A DNA stretch of 64,000 nt from Dinoroseobacter sp013215265. Lineage in GTDB: Bacteria; Pseudomonadota; Alphaproteobacteria; Rhodobacterales; Rhodobacteraceae. Of the stretch, positions 17,204-26,775 are shown piece after piece (the first letter of the stretch is position 1; every line of letters starts with the position of its first letter). The notes beneath the pieces are model-generated. The model was not told where the DNA came from. It made no database searches and saw only the letters and a program-made list of their open reading frames with translations. The stretch is from the NCBI GenBank assembly GCA_963691755.1, contig OY829366.1, positions 1-64,000 on the forward strand, in the 5' to 3' direction. Position numbers and translations under genes: made by a program.

Positions 17204-17691
17204 TGGAAGATCTCCTTGAGGCGGCTTTCATAGCGTGACTTGATGTCGTCGCGCACCGCGTCGGGGTCGTCACTGTGTAAGCAGTGCACCAAGATGCACC
17301 CGCCGTCCGCCGATAGCATCGTCGACACCGTACCCGGCGTCATGGTTATTGTTCCTGCGAGCACCGTAATTGCCTCTGCCGACGTGAGCTCCAGAGGAAC
17401 TGGTATCCATTGCGAGTGGATTTCACGCTCGGGCTTGAACAGTATAATCATCGCAACCTGAATGTTGGCTACGATGATATCCCAGACAACGATCAAGCCA
17501 TATTCGATGATCTTGAACGGGCGTCCGACCTTCGGGCGATCAGGCCAGTAGGCGGCGGTGATCATCGGGATGACGATACCGAAAAAGATGCCAAGGATCA
17601 GGTTGCCAAGCGTGAAGGTGTTCACGAGGGCCAACCACACAAAGACGAGTGTCAGGCTGAGAAGCGGGTGAGGCACGAGTTTTCTAAGCAT
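17200..17691 (-). CDS. mrpE: multisubunit Na+/H+ antiporter subunit E
   Basis: 163 residues: two N-terminal helices (LLSLTLVFVWLALVNTF, LILGIFFGIVIPMI) followed by a soluble region with IHSQWIPVPLELTSAEAITVLAGTITMTPGT, the hallmark of MnhE. The gene is 3 bases after mrpD and overlaps mrpF. Confidence 0.94.
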   Translation of the reverse strand: MLRKLVPHPLLSLTLVFVWLALVNTFTLGNLILGIFFGIVIPMITAAYWPDRPKVGRPFKIIEYGLIVVWDIIVANIQVAMIILFKPEREIHSQWIPVPLELTSAEAITVLAGTITMTPGTVSTMLSADGGCILVHCLHSDDPDAVRDDIKSRYESRLKEIFQ

Positions 17692-17694
17692 GGC

Positions 17695-19218
17695 TTATTC
17701 TCCACCTTCTGCGCTGAGAACCGCAGAGACATAGCCGTCACGATCAAAAAGCTGGGCAGACGTAGCTTCCAGATAACCGGAGGCAGGGCCCGCAAACACT
17801 GCAAGCAACGCCAGAAGTGCAATCGTCGCCATCGTCGGCGCGACCTCCCAGGCCGTCGCAGGGTGTGGGGGGTTGGGGTCAGTTTCTTGCGGTTCTGTCG
17901 CTGTTGACTTCCAGAACAAGATGCTGCCCGCACGTGCAAAGCCGACAATGGTCAGCAAGGACCCGATCAGGATCGCAGACCACGTCCAGCCAATGATGTC
18001 TGGATCGCGCAGAGCATCAAGCACCAGGAGTTTTCCAAGAAACCCGCTAAGCGGCGGCATCCCGGCCATTGCAATGGCAGCCGCGAAAAAGAGCGCCGCA
18101 TAAAGACCATTTTGTACAGCCGGTGATTTTGGCGTGAGGCTGTCACTTGCCCGGCGCGACACGACGAGATCGGCGATCAGGAAGAGCGACGCGGCCGCGA
18201 AGGTTGAATGGACGAGATAATAAAGTGCGGCGGAGGTTGCGGTTTGCGAGAAAGATGAGACCGCAAGCAAGAGCGTGCCCATCGATCCGACCACCGAGAA
18301 GGAAATCAGGCTCATCAGACGCCGCGCCCCCAGGACACCAAACGCCCCAATGGCGATGGTAACCAGTGCTGCCGGAAAGAGGAGCATTCCGGCGATATCC
18401 TGCGTCGCCTCGATCCCGGGTCCGAAAGAAATCGTGTGGACGCGAAGAATGGCATATGCGCCCACTTTGGTCATGATCGCAAAGAGCGCGGCCACCGGGG
18501 CCGGGGCATTCGCGTAGGTGTTTGGAAGCCAGAACTGCACCGGAAAGAGTGCGGCCTTCACTGCAAACACAATCAACAGAAGCATTACGGCGATACGCAC
18601 AAGCGCTGCTTCGCCCTCGGGCAATTCCGGGATGCGAACCGCAAGATCAGCAATGTTCAGCGTCCCGGTCGAGGCATAAAGCGTGCCCAGCGCGAAGAGG
18701 AACAACGTCGAGCCTGCGAGGTTCATCACCACATATTGCAGACCCGCCTGAATGCGTTGACGTCCACCCGAATGGATCATGAGACCATAAGAGGCGATCA
18801 ACAGGACCTCGAAGAACACGAACATGTTGAACACGTCGCCGGTCAGGAATGCACCGCAAATGCCCATAAGCTGGAACTGGAACAGCGCGTGGAAATGACG
18901 CCCGCGCGCGTCCCACCCTGTTGCAATTGCATGTATTAGGACAATCACAGCAAGAAGCGACGTCAAGAAAACCATCAGCGCCGATAGACGATCAAGGACA
19001 AGCACGATCCCGAACGGCGCGGGCCAGTCACCAAGCCGATACACAAAGGTTTCGCCACCAGCCGCGAAGTTTATCAAAACGATCGAGATTACGAGCAGAC
19101 CTATGCTGCCAACCATCGATGCCGTACGCGCCAATACGATGTCGTATCGCATTACGAATGCGATCAGCGGTGCGAGCAGTGCCGGTAGAACGACGGGGAG
19201 GATAATCCAATGCATCAT
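17695..19218 (-). CDS. mrpD: multisubunit Na+/H+ antiporter subunit D
   Basis: 507 residues, about fourteen helices, homologous to complex I NuoN/NuoM. The conserved proton-pathway Glu lies in MFVFFEVLLIASYGLM and the Lys in KAALFPVQFWLPNTYANAPAPVAALFA. It overlaps mrpC by 4 bases. Confidence 0.95.
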   Translation of the reverse strand: MMHWIILPVVLPALLAPLIAFVMRYDIVLARTASMVGSIGLLVISIVLINFAAGGETFVYRLGDWPAPFGIVLVLDRLSALMVFLTSLLAVIVLIHAIATGWDARGRHFHALFQFQLMGICGAFLTGDVFNMFVFFEVLLIASYGLMIHSGGRQRIQAGLQYVVMNLAGSTLFLFALGTLYASTGTLNIADLAVRIPELPEGEAALVRIAVMLLLIVFAVKAALFPVQFWLPNTYANAPAPVAALFAIMTKVGAYAILRVHTISFGPGIEATQDIAGMLLFPAALVTIAIGAFGVLGARRLMSLISFSVVGSMGTLLLAVSSFSQTATSAALYYLVHSTFAAASLFLIADLVVSRRASDSLTPKSPAVQNGLYAALFFAAAIAMAGMPPLSGFLGKLLVLDALRDPDIIGWTWSAILIGSLLTIVGFARAGSILFWKSTATEPQETDPNPPHPATAWEVAPTMATIALLALLAVFAGPASGYLEATSAQLFDRDGYVSAVLSAEGGE

Positions 19219-19580
19219 TTGCCTTCATCCTCACCGTTGATGTCGTCTTCCCCGACAAGATCGAGATCAATACGGTCGTCTTCCGCCTCCAGAAACGCGC
19301 CCAGCGCAATCATGACTAGAACGGCAGTCATCCCAAACGAAATCACGATGGCCGTCAGAACCAGTGCCTGGGGAAGCGGATCGGTGTAGGTGGCGTCACC
19401 GTATTTTGACAGGATCGGCGACAGATTGATGGCGAGCCGACCGCTGGCGAAAAGAAACACATTAACGGCGTATGAAAGAAGGGCGAGGCCCAGGATCACG
19501 GGGAACGTACGCAGCCGCAGGATAAGGTAAACCCCACCCGCCGTGAGAACGCCAACGGAGCTCGCAACTATGATCTCCAT
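19215..19580 (-). CDS. mrpC: multisubunit Na+/H+ antiporter subunit C
   Basis: 121 residues, three helices, homologous to NuoK: VLTAGGVYLILRLRTFPVILGLALLSYAVNVFLF and DPLPQALVLTAIVISFGMTAVLV. The acidic C-terminus (EDDRIDLDLVGEDDINGEDEGK) is typical of alphaproteobacterial PhaC. It directly abuts the mrpA stop. Confidence 0.95.
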   Translation of the reverse strand: MEIIVASSVGVLTAGGVYLILRLRTFPVILGLALLSYAVNVFLFASGRLAINLSPILSKYGDATYTDPLPQALVLTAIVISFGMTAVLVMIALGAFLEAEDDRIDLDLVGEDDINGEDEGK

Positions 19581-22439
19581 CTACTTGTCCTCCTCGTCAT
19601 CGGCTTGTTCGCCGGGATCGTAGTCCATCGGTGCGACGTTGACGGTCTCGCCTGCAAAGCGTGCGATCCGCGAGAGGCTGTAGAGCATCAGCATGACGGC
19701 CCCGAGCACGGTCAGGAACACACCGAGATCGAAGAGCATGGCGGTTGCAAGTTCGAACTCCTCGATCGGAGGGAGGTGTATGTAGGTATAGGAACTGGTC
19801 AGGAAGGGGGCACCGGCAAGCCAGGACCCAACGCCCGTCAGGCCAGCGATTACGACGCCGAGACCGATCATGGTGTGGTACTCGATGCGTTTGCGCTCTT
19901 GGGTCCAGGCAAAGCCCGAGGCCATGTATTGCATCAATAGCGCAATGGCGATCACGAGACCCGCAACAAAGCCGCCGCCGGGTTGGTTGTGCCCACGCAG
20001 GAAGATGTACACACCGACGAGAATAGCAATTGGCATCAACACGCGCGTTACAACCACCATCATCATTGGGTGCCTGTCGCGGGAGCGGTCATAATCGTAG
20101 ACGACCTGCTTGAGGCGCCGCGCCGCTGGTCCGTCAAGCAGCGCATTCATCAGGGCGTAAATGACAAGACCAGCGATCCCGAGCACGATGATCTCGCCAT
20201 ATGTGTCATACCCCCGGAAATCCACCAGAATGACATTGACGACGTTGGTGCCGCCGCCGCCTTCATAGCTGTTGGCAAGATGGAAGCCCGAGATCGTGTC
20301 GACGTCGCGCATCAGGAACGCATAGGCCACTGCGCCCACACCACCCCCTGCGACAAGCGCGATGAAACCATCGCGGATTTTCAGACCAAGCGGGCTCTCT
20401 TTCGGTGTGATCTGCGGCATGAAATGCAGCGCCAGAAGCAGCAGCATGATCGTGACGGTCTCGACAGAGATTTGTGTAAGCGCGAGATCCGGCGCGGAGA
20501 GATATACAAAGCCTGCTGAGATAGACAGCCCGATGATCCCGATAAGCACCAAAGCGCGGAAGCGATTGTGGTGCATGACAACCACTGACACCGTTGCGAC
20601 AATGAGCAGAAGCCAACCGACGGCAATCACGGCTGGGACCGGAAGCAGCTCACGCGTTGGTGCGGAAAGCCCGCTTCCCGAATAGGCAACCCACCCCAGC
20701 CACACCGAGGCAACCGTGAAGATGGCAAGGTACCGGCTGATGGCACCATTATGGGTGATCTCGGTGGTCCAACGTGTTGCTGACACCAGCCGCGCGATCA
20801 GCGCATCAAAGATGTCTTTCGCTTCCGGACGACGAAGCGCGTTCCAGATGCGATCCAGCGGCGCATGAAGGCTCAGGAGCAGTGCACCACCAACGATGGC
20901 TGCGATCGACATCCAAAGCGCGGGGGTCACACCATGCCAGATCTTCAGATGCGGGTGCAGATGTGCGCCTGTAACAGCGTCGGCTGCTGCGGTCACAATA
21001 CCTTCGGCGAGGAACGGCGCGACACCGATGATAAGGACGAGCACCACAAGTAATCCCGGCGCTGCCCACATTCCAAACTGTGGATCATGGGGTTTGTGCG
21101 GGTAGTCATCGCGAACAGGCCCAAGAAAGACATGTGAAATAAAGCGAAGCGAGTAAGCCACCGACAAAAGCGCGCCGAACGTGGCCAGAGCGGGCATGAC
21201 GTAAGGATTGCCAAGCCAATAAGTATGGGAAGCTTCTTCCAGCATCATTTCTTTTGAGAGAAACCCATTGAACAAGGGGATGCCTGCCATGGACAGCGCC
21301 GCCACAGTTCCAATGACGAAAGTGACCGGCATCAGATGCCTCAACCCCCCGAGGCGTTTGATATCCCGCGTGTGGGTTTCGTGATCCACGATGCCTGCCG
21401 TCATAAAGAGCGCGGCCTTGAAGGTCAGATGGTTGATGATGTGAAAGACAGCTGCCACTGCCGCGGCCTCAGTCCCAAACCCCAGAAGCATCGTGAGAAA
21501 GCCAAGATGGCTGACGGTCGAAAACGCCAGAAGTGCCTTCAGATCGTCCTTGAACAGCGCAATCGCGGCACCAAGCACCATAGTAACCAGTCCGGTGCTT
21601 GCCACGATGTAAAACCACGCATCCGTGCCTGCCAGCGCAGGCCACATGCGCGCCATCAGGAACACACCAGCTTTGACCATGGTTGCCGAGTGCAGGTAGG
21701 CCGAGACAGGTGTTGGCGCGGCCATCGCATGGGGCAACCAGAAATGGAACGGGAACTGCGCAGATTTCGTGAAGGCCCCCAGAAGGATGAGGATCAGCGC
21801 TGGCAAGTACCATTCAGAGGCCTTGATCTGATCACCCGCCTGCAAAATGTCGGTCAGGTTGTAACTGCCCACGATATTGCCAAGGATCAGCATCCCGCCG
21901 ATCATGGCGAGCCCGCCTGCCCCGGTGACCGTCAACGCCATGCGTGCGCCTTGCCGGCCTTCGGGCAGATGCTTCCAATATCCGATCAGCAGGAAGGAGG
22001 AGAGAGAGGTCAGTTCCCAGAAAATAAGCAAAAGCAGAATGTTATCGGAAAGAACGATCCCGAGCATCGCACCCTGAAACAAGAGCAGATAGGTATAAAA
22101 TTGCCCCATCGGATCGTCGCTCGAGAGATAAAAGCGGGCGTACAGTGTGATCAACAGGCCAACGCCAAGGATCATCCCTGCGAAAAGCAGTCCCAACCCA
22201 TCCAGAAAGAAAGAGGCTGACAGCCCCAACTGCGGCAGCCATTCCAGTTCAGCCTGGATAACTTCTCCCGACAGAACGCGCGGAGACAGAATAATCAACA
22301 TGACCAGAGCGAGGGCCGTCGGCGTCGCCGTAGCCACCGCGCTCGTTGTACGCCCGGCACGGACCATCAAACCCGGGAGCAACGCCCCCACAAAGGGCAA
22401 CACCGCGATAAGTATCAGGAAAAATCCTGCCTGGCTCAT
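19581..22439 (-). CDS. mrpA: Na+/H+ antiporter subunit A fused to subunit B
   Basis: 952 residues. Residues 1-~500 are the NuoL-like antiporter domain (GVGLLITLYARFYLS, LLLIFWELTSLSSFLLIG, KSAQFPFHFWLPHAMAAPTPVSAYLHSATMVKAG). Then come the MrpA-specific C-terminal helices, and from about residue 800 a MnhB domain (VTRVLMPIAILVGVYIFLRGHNQPGGGFVAGLV). The A-B fusion is the PhaA type known in rhizobia and rhodobacters. It starts the mrpABCDEFG operon. The complex exports Na+ (or K+) in exchange for H+ and supports pH and salt tolerance, fitting a marine host. GGGGACGAG precedes the ATG. Confidence 0.95.
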   Translation of the reverse strand: MSQAGFFLILIAVLPFVGALLPGLMVRAGRTTSAVATATPTALALVMLIILSPRVLSGEVIQAELEWLPQLGLSASFFLDGLGLLFAGMILGVGLLITLYARFYLSSDDPMGQFYTYLLLFQGAMLGIVLSDNILLLLIFWELTSLSSFLLIGYWKHLPEGRQGARMALTVTGAGGLAMIGGMLILGNIVGSYNLTDILQAGDQIKASEWYLPALILILLGAFTKSAQFPFHFWLPHAMAAPTPVSAYLHSATMVKAGVFLMARMWPALAGTDAWFYIVASTGLVTMVLGAAIALFKDDLKALLAFSTVSHLGFLTMLLGFGTEAAAVAAVFHIINHLTFKAALFMTAGIVDHETHTRDIKRLGGLRHLMPVTFVIGTVAALSMAGIPLFNGFLSKEMMLEEASHTYWLGNPYVMPALATFGALLSVAYSLRFISHVFLGPVRDDYPHKPHDPQFGMWAAPGLLVVLVLIIGVAPFLAEGIVTAAADAVTGAHLHPHLKIWHGVTPALWMSIAAIVGGALLLSLHAPLDRIWNALRRPEAKDIFDALIARLVSATRWTTEITHNGAISRYLAIFTVASVWLGWVAYSGSGLSAPTRELLPVPAVIAVGWLLLIVATVSVVVMHHNRFRALVLIGIIGLSISAGFVYLSAPDLALTQISVETVTIMLLLLALHFMPQITPKESPLGLKIRDGFIALVAGGGVGAVAYAFLMRDVDTISGFHLANSYEGGGGTNVVNVILVDFRGYDTYGEIIVLGIAGLVIYALMNALLDGPAARRLKQVVYDYDRSRDRHPMMMVVVTRVLMPIAILVGVYIFLRGHNQPGGGFVAGLVIAIALLMQYMASGFAWTQERKRIEYHTMIGLGVVIAGLTGVGSWLAGAPFLTSSYTYIHLPPIEEFELATAMLFDLGVFLTVLGAVMLMLYSLSRIARFAGETVNVAPMDYDPGEQADDEEDK

Positions 22440-22899
22440 ATCTCGTCCCCGTCGGTCACTTCGTTTCTAGGCAACGGGTATAGGGCATGCGACTGTGGCA
22501 TGTGTGAGTTGTTTTGACGCGTACTTTCGCATGCGACTGACCTTCGGCACGTTCCCCACTGCCCCACCACTTTTTTCGTCGGCGTTAGCATCCGCCGTCT
22601 TAAATGCGCTCAACCGATATTTGTATTAAGGGGTAGAGACAAGGCATTTTGGTCTGCAAAATCCGCAAGTCGATTGCCATAGGACATGTAAAACCTGACC
22701 ATGTTGCCCGCATGTCTGCTGACATCCATGCCGCCACAGGCCAAAGCGAATTGAATATCCTGGCCTCTATTCCGAAGGTGAAGACACCCAGAATTCCCGA
22801 ACGCATTCCTGACCCAAGAGCCATCGGCCATAAGGCACAGGCTATACATCAGTGCGAAAAGCCACTATGGCCGCGTTTTCCTCCGGCAACTGGTGACCC
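22440..22899. other. divergent intergenic region, mrpA / RNA helicase
   Basis: 460 bases holding the promoters for two diverging genes. An 11-base direct repeat GCATGCGACTG occurs at 22485-22495 and 22529-22539. A minus-strand TATACC near 22477 could be the mrpA -10 box but has no good -35. Short open frames on both strands (about 75-105 codons) show no recognisable family. Confidence 0.4.
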
Positions 22900-24963
22900 A
22901 TGCAAGACTTCTCCCGCCTACCGAAGACATTATCGGCGGCACTTTCCAAGCGCGGCTACAGCAGCCTGACGCCTGTGCAAGCGGCGGTGACAGACGAAAC
23001 GTTGTCAGGCAAAGACCTTCTTGTGTCAGCGCAAACCGGGTCAGGCAAAACGGTCGGGTTCGGTCTGGCCATGGCGAGCGATCTGTTGGACGCGGACGGG
23101 CGCTTTGGACCACCTGCAGCGCCATTGGCTGTCGTTATCGCGCCCACGCGCGAGCTTGCGCTTCAGGTCCGACGCGAGTTTGACTGGCTCTTTGCGGAAG
23201 CCGGCATCGTTACTGCTTCGACTGTTGGCGGCATGGATGCACGGACAGAACGCAGGGCGTTGGAACGCGGCGCTCATATTGTGGTCGCGACACCGGGACG
23301 CTTGCGTGATCACACCGCACGCGGGGTGATCGATCTGAGCGATTTGAAGACCGTGGTCTTGGACGAAGCCGACGAAATGCTGGATATGGGGTTTGCCGAG
23401 GACCTCGAGTATATTCTGGATCAGACGCCGGAAAACCGGCGCACCTTGATGTTTTCAGCAACCGTTCCACGCGGGATCGCGAAGCTTGCGCAGACCTACC
23501 AGAAGGATGATGCAAAGCGTTTGACGATTGGAAGTCCGGAAGCACAGCATTCGGACATCACCTATAGTGCTCTGACTGTCGCACCCTCGGATATTGAAAA
23601 GGCCATCATAAACATTTTGCGCTTTCACGACGCGCAAACTGCAATCGTTTTTGCGAACACGCGCTCCATGGTGGCGCGCCTGACTGCAAAGTTTTCCAAC
23701 CGGGGGTTTTCGGTCGTTTCGCTCTCGGGCGAGCTCAGTCAGGCCGAGCGTACAAATGCGATGCAAGCCTTGCGCGATGGACGCGCCAATGTCTGCGTGG
23801 CGACCGACGTGGCCGCCCGCGGGATTGACTTGCCCGGGCTGGAACTGGTCATTCATGCCGATCTGCCTTCCAACTCGGAAGCCTTGCTGCATCGTTCAGG
23901 ACGCACGGGGCGCGCGGGACGGAAAGGGACTTCCGTTTTGATCGTGCCCGGGCGGCAGCGGTCGAAAGCGCAGCGTCTGTTGAAAACAGCAAAGCTTGAG
24001 GCCGAATGGGGTGTACCGCCATCGGCAGACGACGTGCTTGCCCGTGATGAAGCGCGTATCATTGCCAATCCAGCATTGGACGAGCCGCCAAGTGCAGAAG
24101 AACTGGCCTTTGCTGAACGACTGCTGAAAGGACGCTCCCCTGAGCAGATCGCCGCTGCGTACTTGCGCCTTTATCAGGAACGCCACTCGGCACCTGAGCT
24201 TCTGGAAACCGCGCCCGAGCCAGGTCAGCGCAAAACACAAGACCGCGCTGCGTTCGGCCCTAGTACATGGTTTTCGCTTTCTCTGGGGCGGAAAGATCGC
24301 GCCGAGCCACGCTGGCTCTTGCCCATGCTGTGCCGCAATGCGGGTTTGTCAAAAGACGCAATCGGGGCGATCCGGGTTCAATATCAGGAAACCTTTGTCG
24401 AGATTGCGCGCGATGCCGTGCCCGCTATGAAGAAGGAGCTGGGAGATGAGCTTGCCCTTGAACAAGGCGCAAAGCTGACAGAGTTGCCCGGTGTGCCAGA
24501 CTTCGATGCTTCGCCAAAAGGTCCCCCGCCGGGCGCCGTTGCGAAGCCAGAAAAGAAATCAGAAAAATCACCCGGGCGCAAACCTAGGCCTGAAAAAGCC
24601 CCAAGGGACAAACAACGCTTCAAAGCAGAAGACCGTGAAAAGCGATACGGGTCTGAGAAGCCAAAGGATCGCGCGAAAACCGCTGAACAGGCCCCCCATA
24701 AGCCAGCCAAGAAGTTCAAGCCTAAACGGGACAAAGCCGCGCCTGCGCAGGATGGTTCATGGGACCGCAAACCGAAGTCTCAGAACGCTCCTTCTGACAA
24801 AAAACGTCCCAGACGGGTCGAAGACGCCGCAGACACGTCAAAGCCGTTGGGGGCAAGAAAAGCGCGTCACAAGGGCAAGGGCAAAGCGACAAAACCGCAA
24901 CGTCCGCATGCGAGATCTGAAAAAGGTGGCGACGCAAGACCGTTTCGGAGACCACCAAAGTAA
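22900..24963 (+). CDS. DEAD-box RNA helicase with DbpA-like RNA-binding domain
   Basis: 687 residues. Helicase motifs in order: Q motif (GYSSLTPVQAA), I AQTGSGKT, Ia PTRELA, GG, TPGRL, II DEADEML, III SAT, IV VFANTR, V ATDVAARGIDLP, VI HRSGRTGRAGRKG. After about residue 430 there is a DbpA/CsdA-type RNA-binding domain (TWFSLSLGRKDRAEPRWLLPMLCRNAGLSKDAIGAIRV), then a Lys/Arg/Pro-rich disordered tail of about 140 residues. It probably acts in ribosome assembly or cold-stress RNA unwinding. It is a single gene, divergent from mrpA. Confidence 0.93.
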   Translation: MQDFSRLPKTLSAALSKRGYSSLTPVQAAVTDETLSGKDLLVSAQTGSGKTVGFGLAMASDLLDADGRFGPPAAPLAVVIAPTRELALQVRREFDWLFAEAGIVTASTVGGMDARTERRALERGAHIVVATPGRLRDHTARGVIDLSDLKTVVLDEADEMLDMGFAEDLEYILDQTPENRRTLMFSATVPRGIAKLAQTYQKDDAKRLTIGSPEAQHSDITYSALTVAPSDIEKAIINILRFHDAQTAIVFANTRSMVARLTAKFSNRGFSVVSLSGELSQAERTNAMQALRDGRANVCVATDVAARGIDLPGLELVIHADLPSNSEALLHRSGRTGRAGRKGTSVLIVPGRQRSKAQRLLKTAKLEAEWGVPPSADDVLARDEARIIANPALDEPPSAEELAFAERLLKGRSPEQIAAAYLRLYQERHSAPELLETAPEPGQRKTQDRAAFGPSTWFSLSLGRKDRAEPRWLLPMLCRNAGLSKDAIGAIRVQYQETFVEIARDAVPAMKKELGDELALEQGAKLTELPGVPDFDASPKGPPPGAVAKPEKKSEKSPGRKPRPEKAPRDKQRFKAEDREKRYGSEKPKDRAKTAEQAPHKPAKKFKPKRDKAAPAQDGSWDRKPKSQNAPSDKKRPRRVEDAADTSKPLGARKARHKGKGKATKPQRPHARSEKGGDARPFRRPPK

Positions 24964-25430
24964 AGCTGAGCGTGTGCAATCCCCAAAGGCGCGCGATGAG
25001 ACAAGACTTACAACCAAGACAATGGTCGACTTGGTCAATCGGGCGTGCTGTGGGGCGCGTGCCGGGCAACGCCTCGGCAAGTCTTTGGTGCTACAGAGCT
25101 CGCGGCTGCGAACGTGAACACCACAAAATCAGCCAAGAACTGCACAATTATTGTGCATGTGCAGAAAAAAGCGCCACGTGAATGTACCGAGGCTCTCAAA
25201 CCCTGCCCAATTTCGGGCCGTCTTCTGGTGAATCAGCAGTTGGAAGGTCCTTAGTCATGACGCCCATGTCGGGCACGTAAACGCCCCGCAGAGGATATTC
25301 TTGGCAGATAGCGCCCCTGCGAGACGACAACATGACTGCTGTAGGCTTCGAGTAACCCTTTTAGGCCTCGAATCAAAGCTCCGCTGCTGAGTTTTGAGGG
25401 AACGCAGCGCAGAAAGGGAATAAAACTCTT
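24964..25430 (+). other. intergenic region upstream of urtA
   Basis: 467 bases between the helicase and urtA. It contains an NtrC-like palindrome (25141-25157) and no recognisable gene. AGAAAGGGAA lies 10-20 bases before the urtA ATG and acts as the ribosome site. No sigma54 -24/-12 pair was found, consistent with the rhodobacterial NtrC that works with sigma70. Confidence 0.4.
25141..25157. promoter_or_regulatory. NtrC-like palindrome upstream of urtA
   Basis: TGCACAATTATTGTGCA is a perfect 8-1-8 palindrome and fits the NtrC half-sites TGCAC-N7-GTGCA (17 bp). It lies about 270 bases before the urea transporter operon, a class of genes commonly induced by nitrogen limitation. Binding is inferred. 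Confidence 0.55.
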
Positions 25431-26711
25431 ATGTCAAAACTCCTCCCCCTCACTTCGTTTGTTACTGCAGGCCTTCTGGCATCGACAAGTGCCTTCGCTT
25501 GCGACGCGCCTATTAAGGTCGGTGTCCTCCATTCACTTTCTGGCACGATGGCGATTTCAGAAACCACCCTGAAAGACACTATGGAGCTGCTGGTTGAAAC
25601 GCAGAACGCGGCCGGTGGTCTTCTGGGATGCGAAATCGAAGCTGTCGTTGTCGATCCGGCGTCTGACTGGCCCCTCTTTGCAGAAAAAGCACGCGAATTG
25701 CTGACCGTGGCTGAAGTGGATGTGATCTTCGGGTCGTGGACCTCGGTTTCCCGCAAGTCCGCCCTTCCGGTTCTGGAAGAACTGAATGGCCTGATGTTCT
25801 ACCCCGTGCAGTATGAAGGCGAAGAAAGCTCCAAGAACGTCTTCTACACCGGTGCTGCTCCGAACCAGCAGGCGATCCCCGCAACTGACTATTTCCTTGA
25901 AGAACTGGGTGTTGAAAAATTCGCGCTTCTGGGTACCGACTATGTCTATCCGCGCACCACGAACAATATCCTCGAAGCCTATTTGCTCGATAACGGCATT
26001 GCTGCAGAAGACATCTTCGTCAACTACACACCATTTGGTCATTCTGACTGGGCCACCATTGTTGCAGACGTTGTAGCGCTTGGCGCAGACGGCAAGCAGG
26101 TGGGCGTGATTTCTACCATCAACGGTGATGCAAACATCGGGTTCTACAAAGAGCTCGCTGCCGCTGGTATTTCGGCGGATGACATTCCTGTTGTCGCGTT
26201 CTCCGTTGGTGAAGAAGAACTGTCCGGTCTCGATACCTCGAACCTCGTGGGTCATCTTGCGGCTTGGAATTATTTCCAGTCTGCCGAATCTGATCTGAAC
26301 GAAGAATGGGTTGCAGCTTGGAAAGCCAAGATGGGCGACGAGCGTGTGACCAATGACCCGATGGAAGCGCATTACATTGGATTCAACATGTGGGTGAACG
26401 CCGTGACTGAGGCAGGCACGACCGATGTCGATGCTGTTCGCACTGCGATGTATGGACAGGAATTCCCGAACCTGACCGGTGGTACAGCGGTTATGTTGCC
26501 GAACCACCACCTCGCCAAGCCTGTGCTGATCGGTGAAATCACTGCCGATGGCCAGTTCGATATCATCAGCCAGACTTCAGAAGTCCCAGGTGATGCATGG
26601 ACCGACTACCTGCCTGAATCGGCGGTTCTGAAGTCCGATTGGCAGGCGCTGGGTTGCGGTATGTACAACACCGAAACCGAAACCTGCGTTCAGCTGACCT
26701 CGAACTACTAA
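25431..26711 (+). CDS. urtA: urea ABC transporter, periplasmic urea-binding protein
   Basis: 426 residues with a signal peptide (LTSFVTAGLLASTSAFAC). The UrtA signature follows: IKVGVLHSLSGTMAISE, FYPVQYEGEESSKNVFYTGAAPNQQ, YVYPRTTN and MEAHYIGFNMW. It binds urea (or short amides) in the periplasm and delivers it to UrtBC. It heads urtABCDE; a hairpin after its stop may give it higher expression than the permease genes. Confidence 0.96.
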   Translation: MSKLLPLTSFVTAGLLASTSAFACDAPIKVGVLHSLSGTMAISETTLKDTMELLVETQNAAGGLLGCEIEAVVVDPASDWPLFAEKARELLTVAEVDVIFGSWTSVSRKSALPVLEELNGLMFYPVQYEGEESSKNVFYTGAAPNQQAIPATDYFLEELGVEKFALLGTDYVYPRTTNNILEAYLLDNGIAAEDIFVNYTPFGHSDWATIVADVVALGADGKQVGVISTINGDANIGFYKELAAAGISADDIPVVAFSVGEEELSGLDTSNLVGHLAAWNYFQSAESDLNEEWVAAWKAKMGDERVTNDPMEAHYIGFNMWVNAVTEAGTTDVDAVRTAMYGQEFPNLTGGTAVMLPNHHLAKPVLIGEITADGQFDIISQTSEVPGDAWTDYLPESAVLKSDWQALGCGMYNTETETCVQLTSNY

Positions 26712-26720
26712 GATCTTGTC

Positions 26721-26747
26721 AGGGCGCGGGAGCTTTTCTCGCGCCCT
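26721..26747 (+). other. hairpin between urtA and urtB
   Basis: AGGGCGCG (26721-26728) pairs with CGCGCCCT (26740-26747). There is no T-run. Hairpins here commonly stabilise the binding-protein message or partly terminate transcription before the permease genes. Confidence 0.55.
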
Positions 26748-26775
26748 TCACTTTCTGACGAAACGACCCCCTCAC

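Noticed and set aside
22649..22969. 106-codon ORF before the RNA helicase
   Set aside because: Starts with TTG, no ribosome site, overlaps the helicase start, no family.
25300..25330. TTGGCAG...CCTGC resembling a sigma54 promoter near urtA
   Set aside because: The GG-N10-GC spacing is not met.
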